Source of the DNA: Roseovarius gahaiensis
Lineage (GTDB): Bacteria; Pseudomonadota; Alphaproteobacteria; Rhodobacterales; Rhodobacteraceae
Reading direction: 5' to 3'
NCBI RefSeq assembly: GCF_011601345.1
Contig: NZ_JAAORB010000007.1
Span: 49,587-113,586, forward strand
DNA: 64,000 nt
The notes under the pieces were generated by a model. The model was given only the letters and a program-made list of their open reading frames with translations. It ran no database searches and was not told where the DNA came from. Each line of letters opens with the position of its first letter. Within the stretch, counting starts at the first letter, position 1. This document shows positions 37,926 to 46,302 of the stretch, piece by piece. The translations under genes and the position numbers were made by a program.

Positions 37926-38759
37926 TTACAGGGCGATCGGGTTGGCCTTGGCCAGTGTGTCGAAGGCCATAAGGGTTTCGATCAGCGCGGCCATCTGGGG
38001 CAGCGGGATCATGTTTGGCCCGTCAGACGGGGCATTGTCAGGATCTTCATGCGTTTCGATGAACACCGCCGCCACGCCAAGCGCCACAGCCGCGCGCGCC
38101 ATCACCGGAGCAAATTCACGTTGCCCGCCGGAACTGCCGCCTTGGCCACCGGGCTGTTGTACGGAATGGGTGGCGTCCATAACCACCGGATAGCCAGTGG
38201 CGGCCATCTGCGGCAAGGCCCGCATATCGGCAACAAGGGTATTGTAGCCAAAGGATGTGCCGCGTTCGGTCAACAGGATACGGGTGTTGCCGGTGGATTC
38301 GATCTTGGCCACGACATTGGGCATGTCCCATGGGGCCAGAAACTGGCCTTTTTTGACGTTGATCACGGCACCGGTTTCGCCAGCGGCTAACAAAAGGTCA
38401 GTCTGGCGGCACAGGAAGGCCGGGATTTGCAGCACATCGGCCACTTGGGCCACGGGGGCGCATTGCTCGGGCAGATGGATGTCGGTGAGAACCGGAACAT
38501 CCAGCGTATCCTTGACCGATTGCAGAACCTTTAGCCCTTCGTCGACCCCAAGACCGCGCTTGCCGGACACCGATGTGCGATTGGCCTTGTCGAAACTGCC
38601 CTTGAATATGAACTGCGCGCCGACGGCGCGGCAGGCTTCGGCCATGGTGCCCGCGATCATCTGGGCGTGATCGGCGGACTCCAGTTGGCAAGGACCGGCG
38701 ATAAGTGTGAGGGGCTGATCGTTGCCGACGCGCAGCCCCGAAATGTCGACCTGTTTCAT
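37926..38759 (-). CDS. kdsA: 3-deoxy-8-phosphooctulonate (Kdo-8-phosphate) synthase
   Basis: A 277-residue enzyme. [19 protein letters not shown] opens the barrel and carries a cysteine in the metal-site position, suggesting the metal-dependent class. [12 protein letters not shown] binds phosphoenolpyruvate, and [23 protein letters not shown] and [14 protein letters not shown] follow. It condenses PEP with arabinose-5-phosphate to make Kdo-8-P. The gene ends 24 bases before manB and starts two bases after the end of the KpsE-like gene, so the block is an operon. Kdo is needed for lipid A and, in group 2/3 type systems, for the capsule linker. Confidence 0.93.
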   Translation of the reverse strand: MKQVDISGLRVGNDQPLTLIAGPCQLESADHAQMIAGTMAEACRAVGAQFIFKGSFDKANRTSVSGKRGLGVDEGLKVLQSVKDTLDVPVLTDIHLPEQCAPVAQVADVLQIPAFLCRQTDLLLAAGETGAVINVKKGQFLAPWDMPNVVAKIESTGNTRILLTERGTSFGYNTLVADMRALPQMAATGYPVVMDATHSVQQPGGQGGSSGGQREFAPVMARAAVALGVAAVFIETHEDPDNAPSDGPNMIPLPQMAALIETLMAFDTLAKANPIAL

Positions 38760-38761
38760 GG

Positions 38762-40408
38762 TTATGACGAGACCTGTTCGCGAAGGATGGACACGGTAAG
38801 CGATATCATCAGGTAGATACCGGCAAAGATAAGGAACGCAAGGATCGTATTCTCGAATGACCGTGGATAGGAAGAATCTTGTGACGCCACGGGTTTGACG
38901 CTGACCGTCAGGTAGCGCACCTGTTTGTTCGCTTCGATTTCTGACTGCCGCTTGGTTTCAAGCGCGGCTTGCAGCACCATATCGGCGGTGGCCAGATCGG
39001 CCTGCGCCATCTGGATTGCGGCGGATTGCGCGGCCAGTGATGACGTGCCATCGGTGGCTTGGGTCAGACGAGCTTTTTGCTTGTTCAGCTCGCGTTCAAG
39101 CACCTCTATCTCGCTGCGCAGAGCTTCGACGCGGGCCTGATTGGGTCGCGAATTGTTCATCTGCGTGTTCAGGGCCAGTTGTTTTTCCTGTAGCTGCAAT
39201 TCAACATTGCTGAGCAAAGCGCGGATATTGGCAACCTCGCCCTCGGGGTCGAGGATTGAGCTTTCTTGCAGTTCGACCATGCGCTGTTGTGCGGCGCGCC
39301 TGTCCGCTTTGGCTTGCTCAAGGCTTTCAACCGCCGTTTTCACCGCATCGCTGCGTTTTTCGGCGCTGAGTTCGTCGACGTTTTCTTCGGCGTATTCGAT
39401 CAGCTTTTCCGAAAACACGGCGGAAAGTTCGGGGTCTGCGGTGGACAGTTCCATGCGGATCACGCCTTCGGTCGGGTCATACCCCAGAACGACGTATTTC
39501 TTGTAAAGCTTATAGGCGTCCTCGTTGCTGGCGTCTTCGGAAAGCCGCTGAATCGGGTCGATCCACTGTTGGCTGAAATGCTCGCGGAAGCCCACGTCCT
39601 TATCAAGGCGCAGCATAGCGTCTTTGGATTGTAGGTAGGATTGTGTGGCGATCGAATCCTGTCCAGTGGCGAACTGGGTGGGCAGCAGCCCGCCAAGCCC
39701 GCCGCCGCCCCCGCCGCCGCTATCGGCGGTAAGGATCAGAAACTCGGACTTGGTCGTATACATCGGGGTGGCCACGGCGTAGTAGTAATACCCCGCGATC
39801 AGGGTCGGCAGGAACACGAATGCGGTCAATCGTGTCAGTAAAAGCAGCAGCTTGCGGCGGCGGCGCTTGGCGATGTCGCTTTGAATTTGTGTGATTTCGA
39901 AGGCGCGGCGATCAGCTGGGCTTAGCTGGGCCGAGGGCAGGTTTTGGCCGGTTGGCACGGTATGTGGCAGTTGAACGCGATCATTCGCCGGGGGCTGTGC
40001 GTCAGCGGCAGGTGGCGTGCCGTCCGAGCCATCACCACCGCCTTGCCCGCCGTCGCCCGCGACTAGTTCAAGGATACTGTTGCGCTTGAACGGGTCTATG
40101 CCCTTGGCGCGCAGCAGGCGCACGGCATCGAAATCCGAAGTGGGCGCAAGCCCGTGTTTCTGGGCCATACGGCGCGACATGCGCAGTTGGCGACCGGTCA
40201 GGCCTTCTTTGCGGATCTCTTCGATTGAGGTGGCCGCCGCCGTTTCGCGGCCAGAGCTGACCTGACCAGTTGTGGTGCTGGACTGTTGCGGTTGCGCGGC
40301 GCTGTCTGCGGCTTGTTCCCGCGCCTGTTCTTCAGGGCGGGGTGGCTGCGGCGTTTGCGGGGCGCTGCGACGGATTCGGAACTTCCTAGCCTTGGGTTTC
40401 GTAGTCAT
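38762..40408 (-). CDS. Capsule polysaccharide export inner-membrane protein (KpsE/CtrB family) with long cytoplasmic N-terminus
   Basis: A 548-residue PCP-family protein. A hydrophobic helix at about residues 186-210 ([20 protein letters not shown]) and one near the C-terminus ([20 protein letters not shown]) flank a periplasmic, coiled-coil-rich region (about 330-480). The first 185 residues are unusual: proline/glutamine-rich, then a compact charged segment (about 66-118, [19 protein letters not shown] and [18 protein letters not shown]), then a Gly/Pro-rich linker. KpsE-like proteins link the inner-membrane ABC exporter to the outer-membrane channel. ATG 40408 overlaps the KpsT-like gene by 23 bases. 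Confidence 0.8.
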   Translation of the reverse strand: MTTKPKARKFRIRRSAPQTPQPPRPEEQAREQAADSAAQPQQSSTTTGQVSSGRETAAATSIEEIRKEGLTGRQLRMSRRMAQKHGLAPTSDFDAVRLLRAKGIDPFKRNSILELVAGDGGQGGGDGSDGTPPAADAQPPANDRVQLPHTVPTGQNLPSAQLSPADRRAFEITQIQSDIAKRRRRKLLLLLTRLTAFVFLPTLIAGYYYYAVATPMYTTKSEFLILTADSGGGGGGGLGGLLPTQFATGQDSIATQSYLQSKDAMLRLDKDVGFREHFSQQWIDPIQRLSEDASNEDAYKLYKKYVVLGYDPTEGVIRMELSTADPELSAVFSEKLIEYAEENVDELSAEKRSDAVKTAVESLEQAKADRRAAQQRMVELQESSILDPEGEVANIRALLSNVELQLQEKQLALNTQMNNSRPNQARVEALRSEIEVLERELNKQKARLTQATDGTSSLAAQSAAIQMAQADLATADMVLQAALETKRQSEIEANKQVRYLTVSVKPVASQDSSYPRSFENTILAFLIFAGIYLMISLTVSILREQVSS

Positions 40409-41045
40409 AAAGCTGTTTTGCCTCTTCCAAGGTATCGAACATATACAATCTGCCACTCATAAGAACAGCAGCGGAACGCGCGAATTTTTCAAGTGTTTCG
40501 GGCTGGTGCGAAACGATAACAACTGTTGTGTTGCGCAGACGTTCGCGCAGAATTTCACCCGCCTTGCGGTTGAATTCCACATCTGTCGAACTCGGCATGC
40601 CTTCGTCGATCAGATACATGTCGAAATCAAGCGCCAACATCAGTGAAAAGGTAAACCGTGCGCGCATGCCCGAGGAATACGTGCCAAGCGGCTGGTCGAA
40701 ATATTCGCCTAGGTTGCACATCCAACGGCAGAACGCCTCGATGTAATCGGGGTCCAACCCATAAAGCCGCGCGATGTAGCGCGCGTTTTCCATCGCCGAG
40801 ATTTTGCTGACCACACCACCCATGAACCCCAAAGGAAAGCTGATGCGGCAGGCGCGGCGAATTTCGCCCTCGTCCGGTTTTTCAAGACCAGCCATCATGT
40901 TGATCAGCGTTGTCTTGCCGGTGCCGTTGGGCGCAAGAATTCCCAAGGAGTTGCCCAATTCGATGCGAAAGCTCACGCGGTCAAGAATCACCTTGCGCTG
41001 CGTGCCGGTCCAGAAGGACTTGCTTACATTGTCGAATTCGAGCAT
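40386..41045 (-). CDS. kpsT: Capsule polysaccharide ABC exporter ATP-binding protein (KpsT/CtrD family)
   Basis: A 219-residue ATPase. Walker A is GILAPNGTGKTTLINMM, the signature is GTYSSGMRARFTFSLML, Walker B is MYLIDEGMPSS, and the H-loop is VIVSHQPE. The pattern matches KpsT/CtrD rather than general ABC ATPases. It powers export of capsule polysaccharide with a KpsM-type permease, which is not encoded nearby. ATG 41045 is used; a TTG one codon upstream is possible. It is the first gene of the unit kpsT-kpsE-kdsA-manB. Confidence 0.88.
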   Translation of the reverse strand: MLEFDNVSKSFWTGTQRKVILDRVSFRIELGNSLGILAPNGTGKTTLINMMAGLEKPDEGEIRRACRISFPLGFMGGVVSKISAMENARYIARLYGLDPDYIEAFCRWMCNLGEYFDQPLGTYSSGMRARFTFSLMLALDFDMYLIDEGMPSSTDVEFNRKAGEILRERLRNTTVVIVSHQPETLEKFARSAAVLMSGRLYMFDTLEEAKQLYDYETQG

Positions 41046-41281
41046 CAATTGGCTCCGATGCTGCTCTGGCCTTACCCTCTTTAACGGGGCATTGTTAAGG
41101 CAATTTTAGCCCAGATTGTTGGACAGTATGCCGGATCAACTGTGCATATGACAGAAGTTATGGGCATTTTTGTGCCGTTGATAAGAAAAAATCGCCAAAT
41201 TGGATTTTCTTTGGCTTGTTTCGGCTGAAAGCGCCTTGGCGCTGGCCAGTAAAGCGCCGGGGATGCCACTGGCAGGCTTGA
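41046..41281. other. Gene-free stretch upstream of the capsule unit
   Basis: About 235 bases, AT-richer than its surroundings around 41150-41220. It should contain the kpsT promoter (minus strand) and the end of the ectR transcript. An AGCGCC-TT-GGCGCT palindrome (41231-41244) and TGCCA-C-TGGCA (41263-41273) lie just past the ectR stop, possibly a terminator without a T run. No gene is evident. Confidence 0.4.
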
Positions 41282-41758
41282 TCAGTGCGAGCGGTCGATC
41301 TCGCCCACGGCCAGCACGGGGGATGCGTCTATTTCCTCGGCGTCCAGCATGTGGGCCACGCGTTCCAGAACGGCGACAACCATTGCCTGCTCCCAATCGT
41401 CCAGCGATTCGAACTGTTTGACATAACGCTGCTGCAGGGCGGTAGGCGCGGCGCGCACCTTGCTCATCCCCTCTGGCGTGATCTCCAGACGGGTTTGGCG
41501 GCGGTCGGCCTGTGATTGGCGTCGGGTCAGCTGGCCTTTAACTTCCAATTTTTTGATCAGGGCGGAAATGGTGGCCTGTGTCACACCCATGCGCTGCGAT
41601 AGCTCGGTGGGGGTGGCGTGGCCTTTTTCCGCCACGATTTGAAGAACGCGTAGCTGCACGGCTGTCAGCCCGGCCTCGCGCGCAAGGTCGCGCGCGTGCA
41701 TCTCGGTTGCGCGCAGGATGCGACGCAGGGCGATAAGGCTGATATCGGTGCGGTCCAC
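41282..41758 (-). CDS. ectR: MarR-family regulator, probable ectoine-operon regulator EctR
   Basis: A 158-residue MarR-type winged-helix protein: LTAVQLRVLQIVAEKGHATPTELSQRM and VTQATISALIKKLEVKGQL with RRQSQADRRQTRLEIT as wing. It is divergent from ectA. In methylotrophs a MarR-type protein, EctR1, represses ectABC-ask, and similar genes precede ect operons elsewhere. GTG 41758 is chosen because GGAGG sits five bases upstream; the frame continues 29 codons further to ATG 41845, but that start has no ribosome-binding site and its extra codons contain a perfect dyad (41801-41819) that reads as DNA signal rather than protein. Confidence 0.82.
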   Translation of the reverse strand: MDRTDISLIALRRILRATEMHARDLAREAGLTAVQLRVLQIVAEKGHATPTELSQRMGVTQATISALIKKLEVKGQLTRRQSQADRRQTRLEITPEGMSKVRAAPTALQQRYVKQFESLDDWEQAMVVAVLERVAHMLDAEEIDASPVLAVGEIDRSH

Positions 41759-41800
41759 GCCGTCCTCCGTCAATGGGAGGGCTATGTTACCCGGTTTGCG

Positions 41801-41819
41801 TTCACGCGCAATGCGTGAA
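41801..41819. promoter_or_regulatory. Perfect dyad in the ectR-ectA divergent region, candidate EctR operator
   Basis: TTCACGC, five bases, GCGTGAA: a perfect 7-bp inverted repeat 43-61 bases before the proposed ectR start. A second, looser dyad ATGCG-N8-CGCAT lies at 41890-41907, nearer ectA. MarR proteins bind such short palindromes. Confidence 0.5.
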
Positions 41820-41932
41820 GTATTTTGATTGCTATTACTAAACATAAAACAAGCATATACAAAGTAACGCTAAGGATAAATGCCTATAAATGCGCGAAAT
41901 GACGCATATAGCGTAAAAAAACACTTAGATAC

Positions 41933-41960
41933 TTGAAAGGACATAGGGGGATCGTATAGT
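41933..41960 (+). promoter_or_regulatory. Sigma-70-type promoter of ectABC-ask
   Basis: TTGAAA (41933-41938), 16 bases, TATAGT (41955-41960), within an AT-rich stretch. Transcription would begin near 41967, which excludes GTG 41965 as the ectA start and supports GTG 41992. Confidence 0.65.
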
Positions 41961-41991
41961 TAGGGTGTCGAACAACAAGGGACCAAAAGCC

Positions 41992-42522
41992 GTGCATAAA
42001 ATCGATGGATCAAATCAGAAGCCGAAAATCACATTCCGCAAACCATTGCGTGAGGATGGATCTGCGATCTGGGAATTGATCGCATCGTGCCATCCGCTTG
42101 ATGAAAATTCGATGTATTGCAATCTGATCCAATGCGATCATTTCAGCGATACATGCGTCCTTGCGGAGATGGACGGAGAGCCCGTTGGCTGGATTTCTGC
42201 CTATCTGTTGCCCGACGACACCGAGACACTTTTTGTGTGGCAGGTGGCCGTGTCGGAAAAGGCGCGCGGCCAAGGCTTGGGCACGCGTATGTTGCAGCAT
42301 TTGATCGAGCGCGAGGAGTGCGAGGGCGTCAATCGCCTACAGACCACCATCACGCTGGACAATGATGCGTCATGGGCGCTGTTCGGAAAGTTTTCGAGCA
42401 GCATCGACGGCAAGCTGAGCAGCCAGCCCTACTTTCGCCGCGATGATCATTTCGACGGTCGCCATGCGACCGAGCATATGGTCACCATTCGTTTCGCCGA
42501 AGAGCTGAAGCGCGCCGCCTGA
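41992..42522 (+). CDS. ectA: L-2,4-diaminobutyrate gamma-acetyltransferase
   Basis: A 176-residue GNAT acetyltransferase, first gene of the ectoine operon. ITFRKPLREDGSAIWELIASCHPLDENSMY is the EctA start, and the acetyl-CoA loop is VAVSEKARGQGLGTRML. It acetylates diaminobutyrate at the gamma amino group. The start is GTG 41992 with AAGGGA at 41977-41982; GTG 41965 (185 residues) has no site and would overlap the predicted transcription start. ectB follows after 47 bases. Confidence 0.94.
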   Translation: MHKIDGSNQKPKITFRKPLREDGSAIWELIASCHPLDENSMYCNLIQCDHFSDTCVLAEMDGEPVGWISAYLLPDDTETLFVWQVAVSEKARGQGLGTRMLQHLIEREECEGVNRLQTTITLDNDASWALFGKFSSSIDGKLSSQPYFRRDDHFDGRHATEHMVTIRFAEELKRAA

Positions 42523-42569
42523 TCGCGAGCTGCGCCGGCCTTCACTCTCACTGAACCAAAGGATTTATC

Positions 42570-43862
42570 ATGTCGACTGACACGTCAGCCGCTACAAGCA
42601 TTTTCACTCGCCGTGAATCAGAGGCACGCAGCTATTGCCGCAGCTTCGACACGGTGTTCACCAAAGCCAAGGGCGCCGAAATGACCGACGCCGAAGGCCG
42701 GACCTATATCGACTTTCTGGCCGGGTGCTCCTCGCTTAACTACGGGCATAATGACCCGGACATGAAAGAGGCACTGGTCGATCACATCGCGGGCGATGGT
42801 ATTGCCCACGGTCTGGATATGTACACCACCGAAAAGGCCAGGTTCCTTGAGGCGTATGAGGAGAAGATCCTCAAGCCGCGGGGCATGGATCACAAGGTGA
42901 TGATGACCGGCCCGACCGGCACCAACGCCGTTGAGGCCGCGATGAAGCTGGCCCGCAAGGTCACTGGCCGCCGCAATGTTGTGTCGTTCACCAACGGCTT
43001 CCATGGCATGACCATGGGTGCACTGTCGCTGACCGGTAACGCCGGCAAGCGCGCCGGTGCGGGCTGCGGATCGCTCTGCGGTGCCACGCATATGCCGTTT
43101 GACGGTGCGTTTGGGGCTGATGTCGATACGCTGCACCAGATGGAATTGATGTTTGACAACCCGTCGTCGGGTGTCGATGCCCCCGCCGCGTTCATCTTTG
43201 AACCGGTGCAGGGCGAGGGCGGCCTGAACGCTGCCTCGACCGAATGGATGCAGGGCGTGGCCCGTCTGGCGAAAAAGCTGGGCGCGTTGCTGATCGTCGA
43301 TGATATCCAATCGGGCTGTGGCCGCACGGGCACCTATTTCGCCTTTGAAGATGCGGGTATCGAGCCGGACATGATCACGCAGGCAAAATCGCTGTCGGGC
43401 TTCGGCCTGCCGTTCGCGGCGCTGTTGATCAAGCCCGAGCACGACATCTGGAAGCCTGCCGAACATAACGGCACGTTCCGCGGTAACACCCATGCATTTG
43501 TGACAGGCCGCGTCGCGCTGGAGAAGTTCTGGAGCGATGATACCTTCCAGACCGAAGTGCAGCACAAGTCGGCCATCCTGACCGCTGGTTTGCAGGCGGT
43601 TGCCGATGTCTTGCCCGAGGCCCGCCTGAAAGGGCGTGGCATGATGCAGGGTGTCGATGTAGGGTCAGGCGCGTTGGCGGGCGATATCTGTGCGCGCGCC
43701 TTTGAGAAGGGCCTGATCATCGAGACGTCAGGCGCCCATGACGAGGTGGTCAAGGTGCTGGCACCGCTGACCATCCCCGAAGAGACGTTGCGCAAGGGCC
43801 TGAATATCCTGCTGGATGCGGTCCGAAACGCGACGCAAAACACGAAGATTGCAGCGGAGTAA
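42570..43862 (+). CDS. ectB: L-2,4-diaminobutyrate transaminase
   Basis: A 430-residue class III aminotransferase making diaminobutyrate from aspartate semialdehyde and glutamate. TRRESEARSYCRSFDTVFTKAKG is the EctB start; MTGPTGTNAVEAAMKLARK binds PLP phosphate; DDIQSGCGRTGTYFAFE carries the PLP-contacting Asp; the Schiff-base lysine is in MITQAKSLSGFGLP. Spacing to ectC is five bases. Confidence 0.96.
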   Translation: MSTDTSAATSIFTRRESEARSYCRSFDTVFTKAKGAEMTDAEGRTYIDFLAGCSSLNYGHNDPDMKEALVDHIAGDGIAHGLDMYTTEKARFLEAYEEKILKPRGMDHKVMMTGPTGTNAVEAAMKLARKVTGRRNVVSFTNGFHGMTMGALSLTGNAGKRAGAGCGSLCGATHMPFDGAFGADVDTLHQMELMFDNPSSGVDAPAAFIFEPVQGEGGLNAASTEWMQGVARLAKKLGALLIVDDIQSGCGRTGTYFAFEDAGIEPDMITQAKSLSGFGLPFAALLIKPEHDIWKPAEHNGTFRGNTHAFVTGRVALEKFWSDDTFQTEVQHKSAILTAGLQAVADVLPEARLKGRGMMQGVDVGSGALAGDICARAFEKGLIIETSGAHDEVVKVLAPLTIPEETLRKGLNILLDAVRNATQNTKIAAE

Positions 43863-43867
43863 CAGCA

Positions 43868-44260
43868 ATGATCGTCAGAGAGTTCGACAATGTGGTGAAA
43901 CAGGGTAATTCTGTTTCAGACGCCAACTGGACATCCGTTCGGATGCTGTTGGCGGATGACGGGATGGGCTTTTCGTTCCACATCACGTTTCTGGAAGCAA
44001 ACAGCGAACATACGTTTGAATACAAAAACCACTTTGAAAGCGTGTACTGCATTCAGGGCAAAGGCTCCATCACCGATCTGAAAACCGGGGAAACCCACCA
44101 GATCAAGCCGGGCACCATGTATGCCCTGAACGAGCATGACCGCCACACGCTGCGCGCCGAAGAAGAGCTGGTGATGGCTTGCGTGTTCAACCCGCCTGTG
44201 ACGGGCCGGGAAGTGCACCGCGAGGACGGCTCTTATGCCGCGCCAGAAGAGGTTTCTTAA
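43868..44260 (+). CDS. ectC: Ectoine synthase
   Basis: A 130-residue cupin that cyclises N-gamma-acetyl-diaminobutyrate to ectoine. MIVREFDNV is the standard start; HFESVYCIQGKGSITD and GTMYALNEHDRHTLRA hold the iron ligands of the cupin motifs. The compound is a compatible solute, so this operon indicates osmotic adaptation. A hairpin separates it from the aspartate kinase gene. Confidence 0.96.
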   Translation: MIVREFDNVVKQGNSVSDANWTSVRMLLADDGMGFSFHITFLEANSEHTFEYKNHFESVYCIQGKGSITDLKTGETHQIKPGTMYALNEHDRHTLRAEEELVMACVFNPPVTGREVHREDGSYAAPEEVS

Positions 44261-44271
44261 CCCCATAGAGG

Positions 44272-44299
44272 CATTCCGGGGTGACAAAACCCCGGAATG
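44272..44299 (+). promoter_or_regulatory. Hairpin between ectC and ask that can hide the ask ribosome-binding site
   Basis: CATTCCGGGGT and ACCCCGGAATG form an 11-bp stem with a six-base loop. The 3' arm contains GGAATG, the only Shine-Dalgarno-like sequence ahead of the ask start at 44307. No T run follows, so it is not a clear terminator. Confidence 0.55.
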
Positions 44300-44306
44300 A
44301 ACATGA

Positions 44307-45746
44307 ATGACTTTTGAAAATCATACTGTCGAAAAGATCGGTGGCACGTCGATGTCGCGTTTGGATGAACTGGTAGAGAACCTGTTCAAGCGCGATAACG
44401 AGGACAAGATTTATAATCGCGTGTTCGTTGTGTCCGCCTTTGGTGGCATCACCAACCTGCTGCTGGAGCACAAGAAAAGTGATGAGCCCGGCGTCTATGC
44501 CCGGTTTGCCAATGACGAGGACGATCACGGCTGGCTGGACGCGCTGTCGACGGTGGCCCAAGGCATGCGCGATGCGCATAAGGCCGTGTTGCACAACCCC
44601 GCCGATCTAAGCGATGCGGATGATTTCGTGCGTGAACGGGTCGAAGGGGTGCGCAATTGCCTGATCGACCTGCAGCGCCTGTGTTCCTACGGCCACTTCC
44701 GGCTAAGCCAACACATGATGCTGACCCGTGAAATGCTGTCGGGGCTGGGTGAGTCGCACTCGGCCTATGTCACCACGCTGGCCTTGCGTCGCGAGGGCAT
44801 CAACGCCCGGTTTGTGGATTTGTCCGGCTGGCGCGATGAGCGCGAGATGACGCTGGATGAGCGCATCAATGATGCGCTGGGCGATGTTGACGTTGCGACG
44901 GAATTGCCGATCGTCACCGGCTATGCGCAATGCGCCGAAGGATTGATGGCCGAATACGATCGCGGCTATTCCGAGGTGACGTTCAGCCGGATCGCGGCGC
45001 TGACCGGCGCGCGAGAGGCGATCATTCACAAGGAATTTCACCTGTCGTCGGCGGACCCGAACCTTGTGGACGGTGACGTGCGCAAGCTGGGCCACACGAA
45101 CTACGATGTGGCCGACCAGTTGTCGAACATGGGGATGGAAGCGATCCACCCCAAGGCGGCCAAGACCCTGCGGCAGGCCGATGTGCCGCTGCGCGTGACC
45201 AACGCGTTCGAGCCGCACGACCCCGGCACGCTGATCGACGATCAGCCCGCTGAGACGCCGGGTGCCGAGATCGTGACCGGCCTGAACGTGCATGCGCTGG
45301 AAGTGTTCGAGCAGGACATGGTCGGCGTCAAAGGCTATGATGCCAAGATATTGGACGTGCTGACGCGGCATGGTATTCGAATCGTGTCGAAAACCTCGAA
45401 CGCCAATACGATCACCCATTACGTGGACGCCCCGCTGCGCGACTTGCGCAAGGTCGAGGCGGATTTGAACAAAGCCTATCCAAGTGCCGAACTGACCCTG
45501 CAACCGCTGGCGATTGCAGCGGTGATCGGGCGCGACCTGACCGGCGTCAGCGTTCTGGGTGAGGGCCTGAAAGCGTTGGCGGCAGCCGATGTCAAAGTGA
45601 AGGCCGCGCAGCAGACCACTCGCTCGGTCGATGTGCAGTTCATTGTGCCACGCGAATCGCTGGCGGCGTCGATCAGCGCCTTGCACGGCGCGCTGATTCC
45701 ATCCGCCCAAGTCGCGGATCTAAAGCCCGGCAAGAAGGCTGCATGA
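44307..45746 (+). CDS. ask: Ectoine-associated aspartate kinase (Ask_Ect)
   Basis: A 479-residue aspartokinase. TVEKIGGTSMSRLDEL is the kinase start (KIGGTSM corresponds to KFGGTS), the substrate region includes LTREMLSGLGES, and two ACT domains lie at the C-terminus (VGVKGYDAKILDVLTRHGIRI and LTGVSVLGEGLKALAAADV). This clade, found after ectABC, supplies aspartyl phosphate to ectoine synthesis and is less feedback-inhibited than the general enzyme. A strong terminator follows. Confidence 0.93.
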   Translation: MTFENHTVEKIGGTSMSRLDELVENLFKRDNEDKIYNRVFVVSAFGGITNLLLEHKKSDEPGVYARFANDEDDHGWLDALSTVAQGMRDAHKAVLHNPADLSDADDFVRERVEGVRNCLIDLQRLCSYGHFRLSQHMMLTREMLSGLGESHSAYVTTLALRREGINARFVDLSGWRDEREMTLDERINDALGDVDVATELPIVTGYAQCAEGLMAEYDRGYSEVTFSRIAALTGAREAIIHKEFHLSSADPNLVDGDVRKLGHTNYDVADQLSNMGMEAIHPKAAKTLRQADVPLRVTNAFEPHDPGTLIDDQPAETPGAEIVTGLNVHALEVFEQDMVGVKGYDAKILDVLTRHGIRIVSKTSNANTITHYVDAPLRDLRKVEADLNKAYPSAELTLQPLAIAAVIGRDLTGVSVLGEGLKALAAADVKVKAAQQTTRSVDVQFIVPRESLAASISALHGALIPSAQVADLKPGKKAA

Positions 45747-45783
45747 CCCGCGACTGATTAAACTAATCACAATCAGCGATTTA

Positions 45784-45820
45784 ACCCGCCCGGCCATCCC
45801 TTGGCCCGGCGGGTTTTTTT
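45784..45820 (+). terminator. Intrinsic terminator of ectABC-ask
   Basis: ACCCGCC and GGCGGGT, extended by GGCC/GGCC with one unpaired base on each arm, close a stem around a seven-base loop, followed by seven T. It begins 38 bases after the ask stop. Confidence 0.9.
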
Positions 45821-45915
45821 GTGCGTGGCAGAACTTCCTGCGTCTGCACAAACCATGAAGGATCAGGCGCGATTCGTTGCGGGCCACTTGTCCGGCTTTG
45901 GCATGCCGGCCTCGT

Positions 45916-46302
45916 TCAGTCTTTTGCGAGATCTTTCAAGATCGGGCAATCGGGCCGGGCATCGCCCGCGCATTCCTGCACAAGATGGGTGAGCGTGTCG
46001 CGCATGGATTCAAGCTGGGCCAGTTTGTCTTCGATCTGGGTCAGGTGATCTTGGGCCACGCGTTTCACATCGGCGCTGGCACGGGTTTCATCCTCATACA
46101 GTGCCAAAAGAGTGCGACAATCTTCGATGGCAAACCCAAGCGCACGGGCACGGCCCAGAAAAGCCAGTTTGTGCACGTCGGTGTCTTTAAAGACGCGATA
46201 GCCATTCGTATCGCGCGCCGGACGGATCAAATTGATCTCTTCGTAGTAGCGGATGGTTTTCGCGGGCAGGCCGGTGCGTTTGGCGACATCCGAGATATTC
46301 AT
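45916..46302 (-). CDS. cueR: Cu(I)-responsive MerR-family regulator
   Basis: A 128-residue MerR-type activator. [26 protein letters not shown] is the DNA-binding start, a dimerisation helix follows, and the metal loop near the C-terminus is CAGDARPDC (C-x7-C), the CueR form selective for monovalent copper or silver. It overlaps the copA stop by four bases and so lies second in a copA-cueR operon. A CueR-type promoter is present before copA, giving autoregulation. Confidence 0.92.
   Translation of the reverse strand: MNISDVAKRTGLPAKTIRYYEEINLIRPARDTNGYRVFKDTDVHKLAFLGRARALGFAIEDCRTLLALYEDETRASADVKRVAQDHLTQIEDKLAQLESMRDTLTHLVQECAGDARPDCPILKDLAKD

Noticed and set aside
41759..41845. 29-codon N-terminal extension of ectR
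   Set aside because: No ribosome-binding site before ATG 41845, no MarR-family similarity, and it covers a perfect dyad; GTG 41758 has a strong site.
41965..41991. GTG 41965 as ectA start
   Set aside because: No Shine-Dalgarno sequence at usable distance and it coincides with the predicted transcription start.
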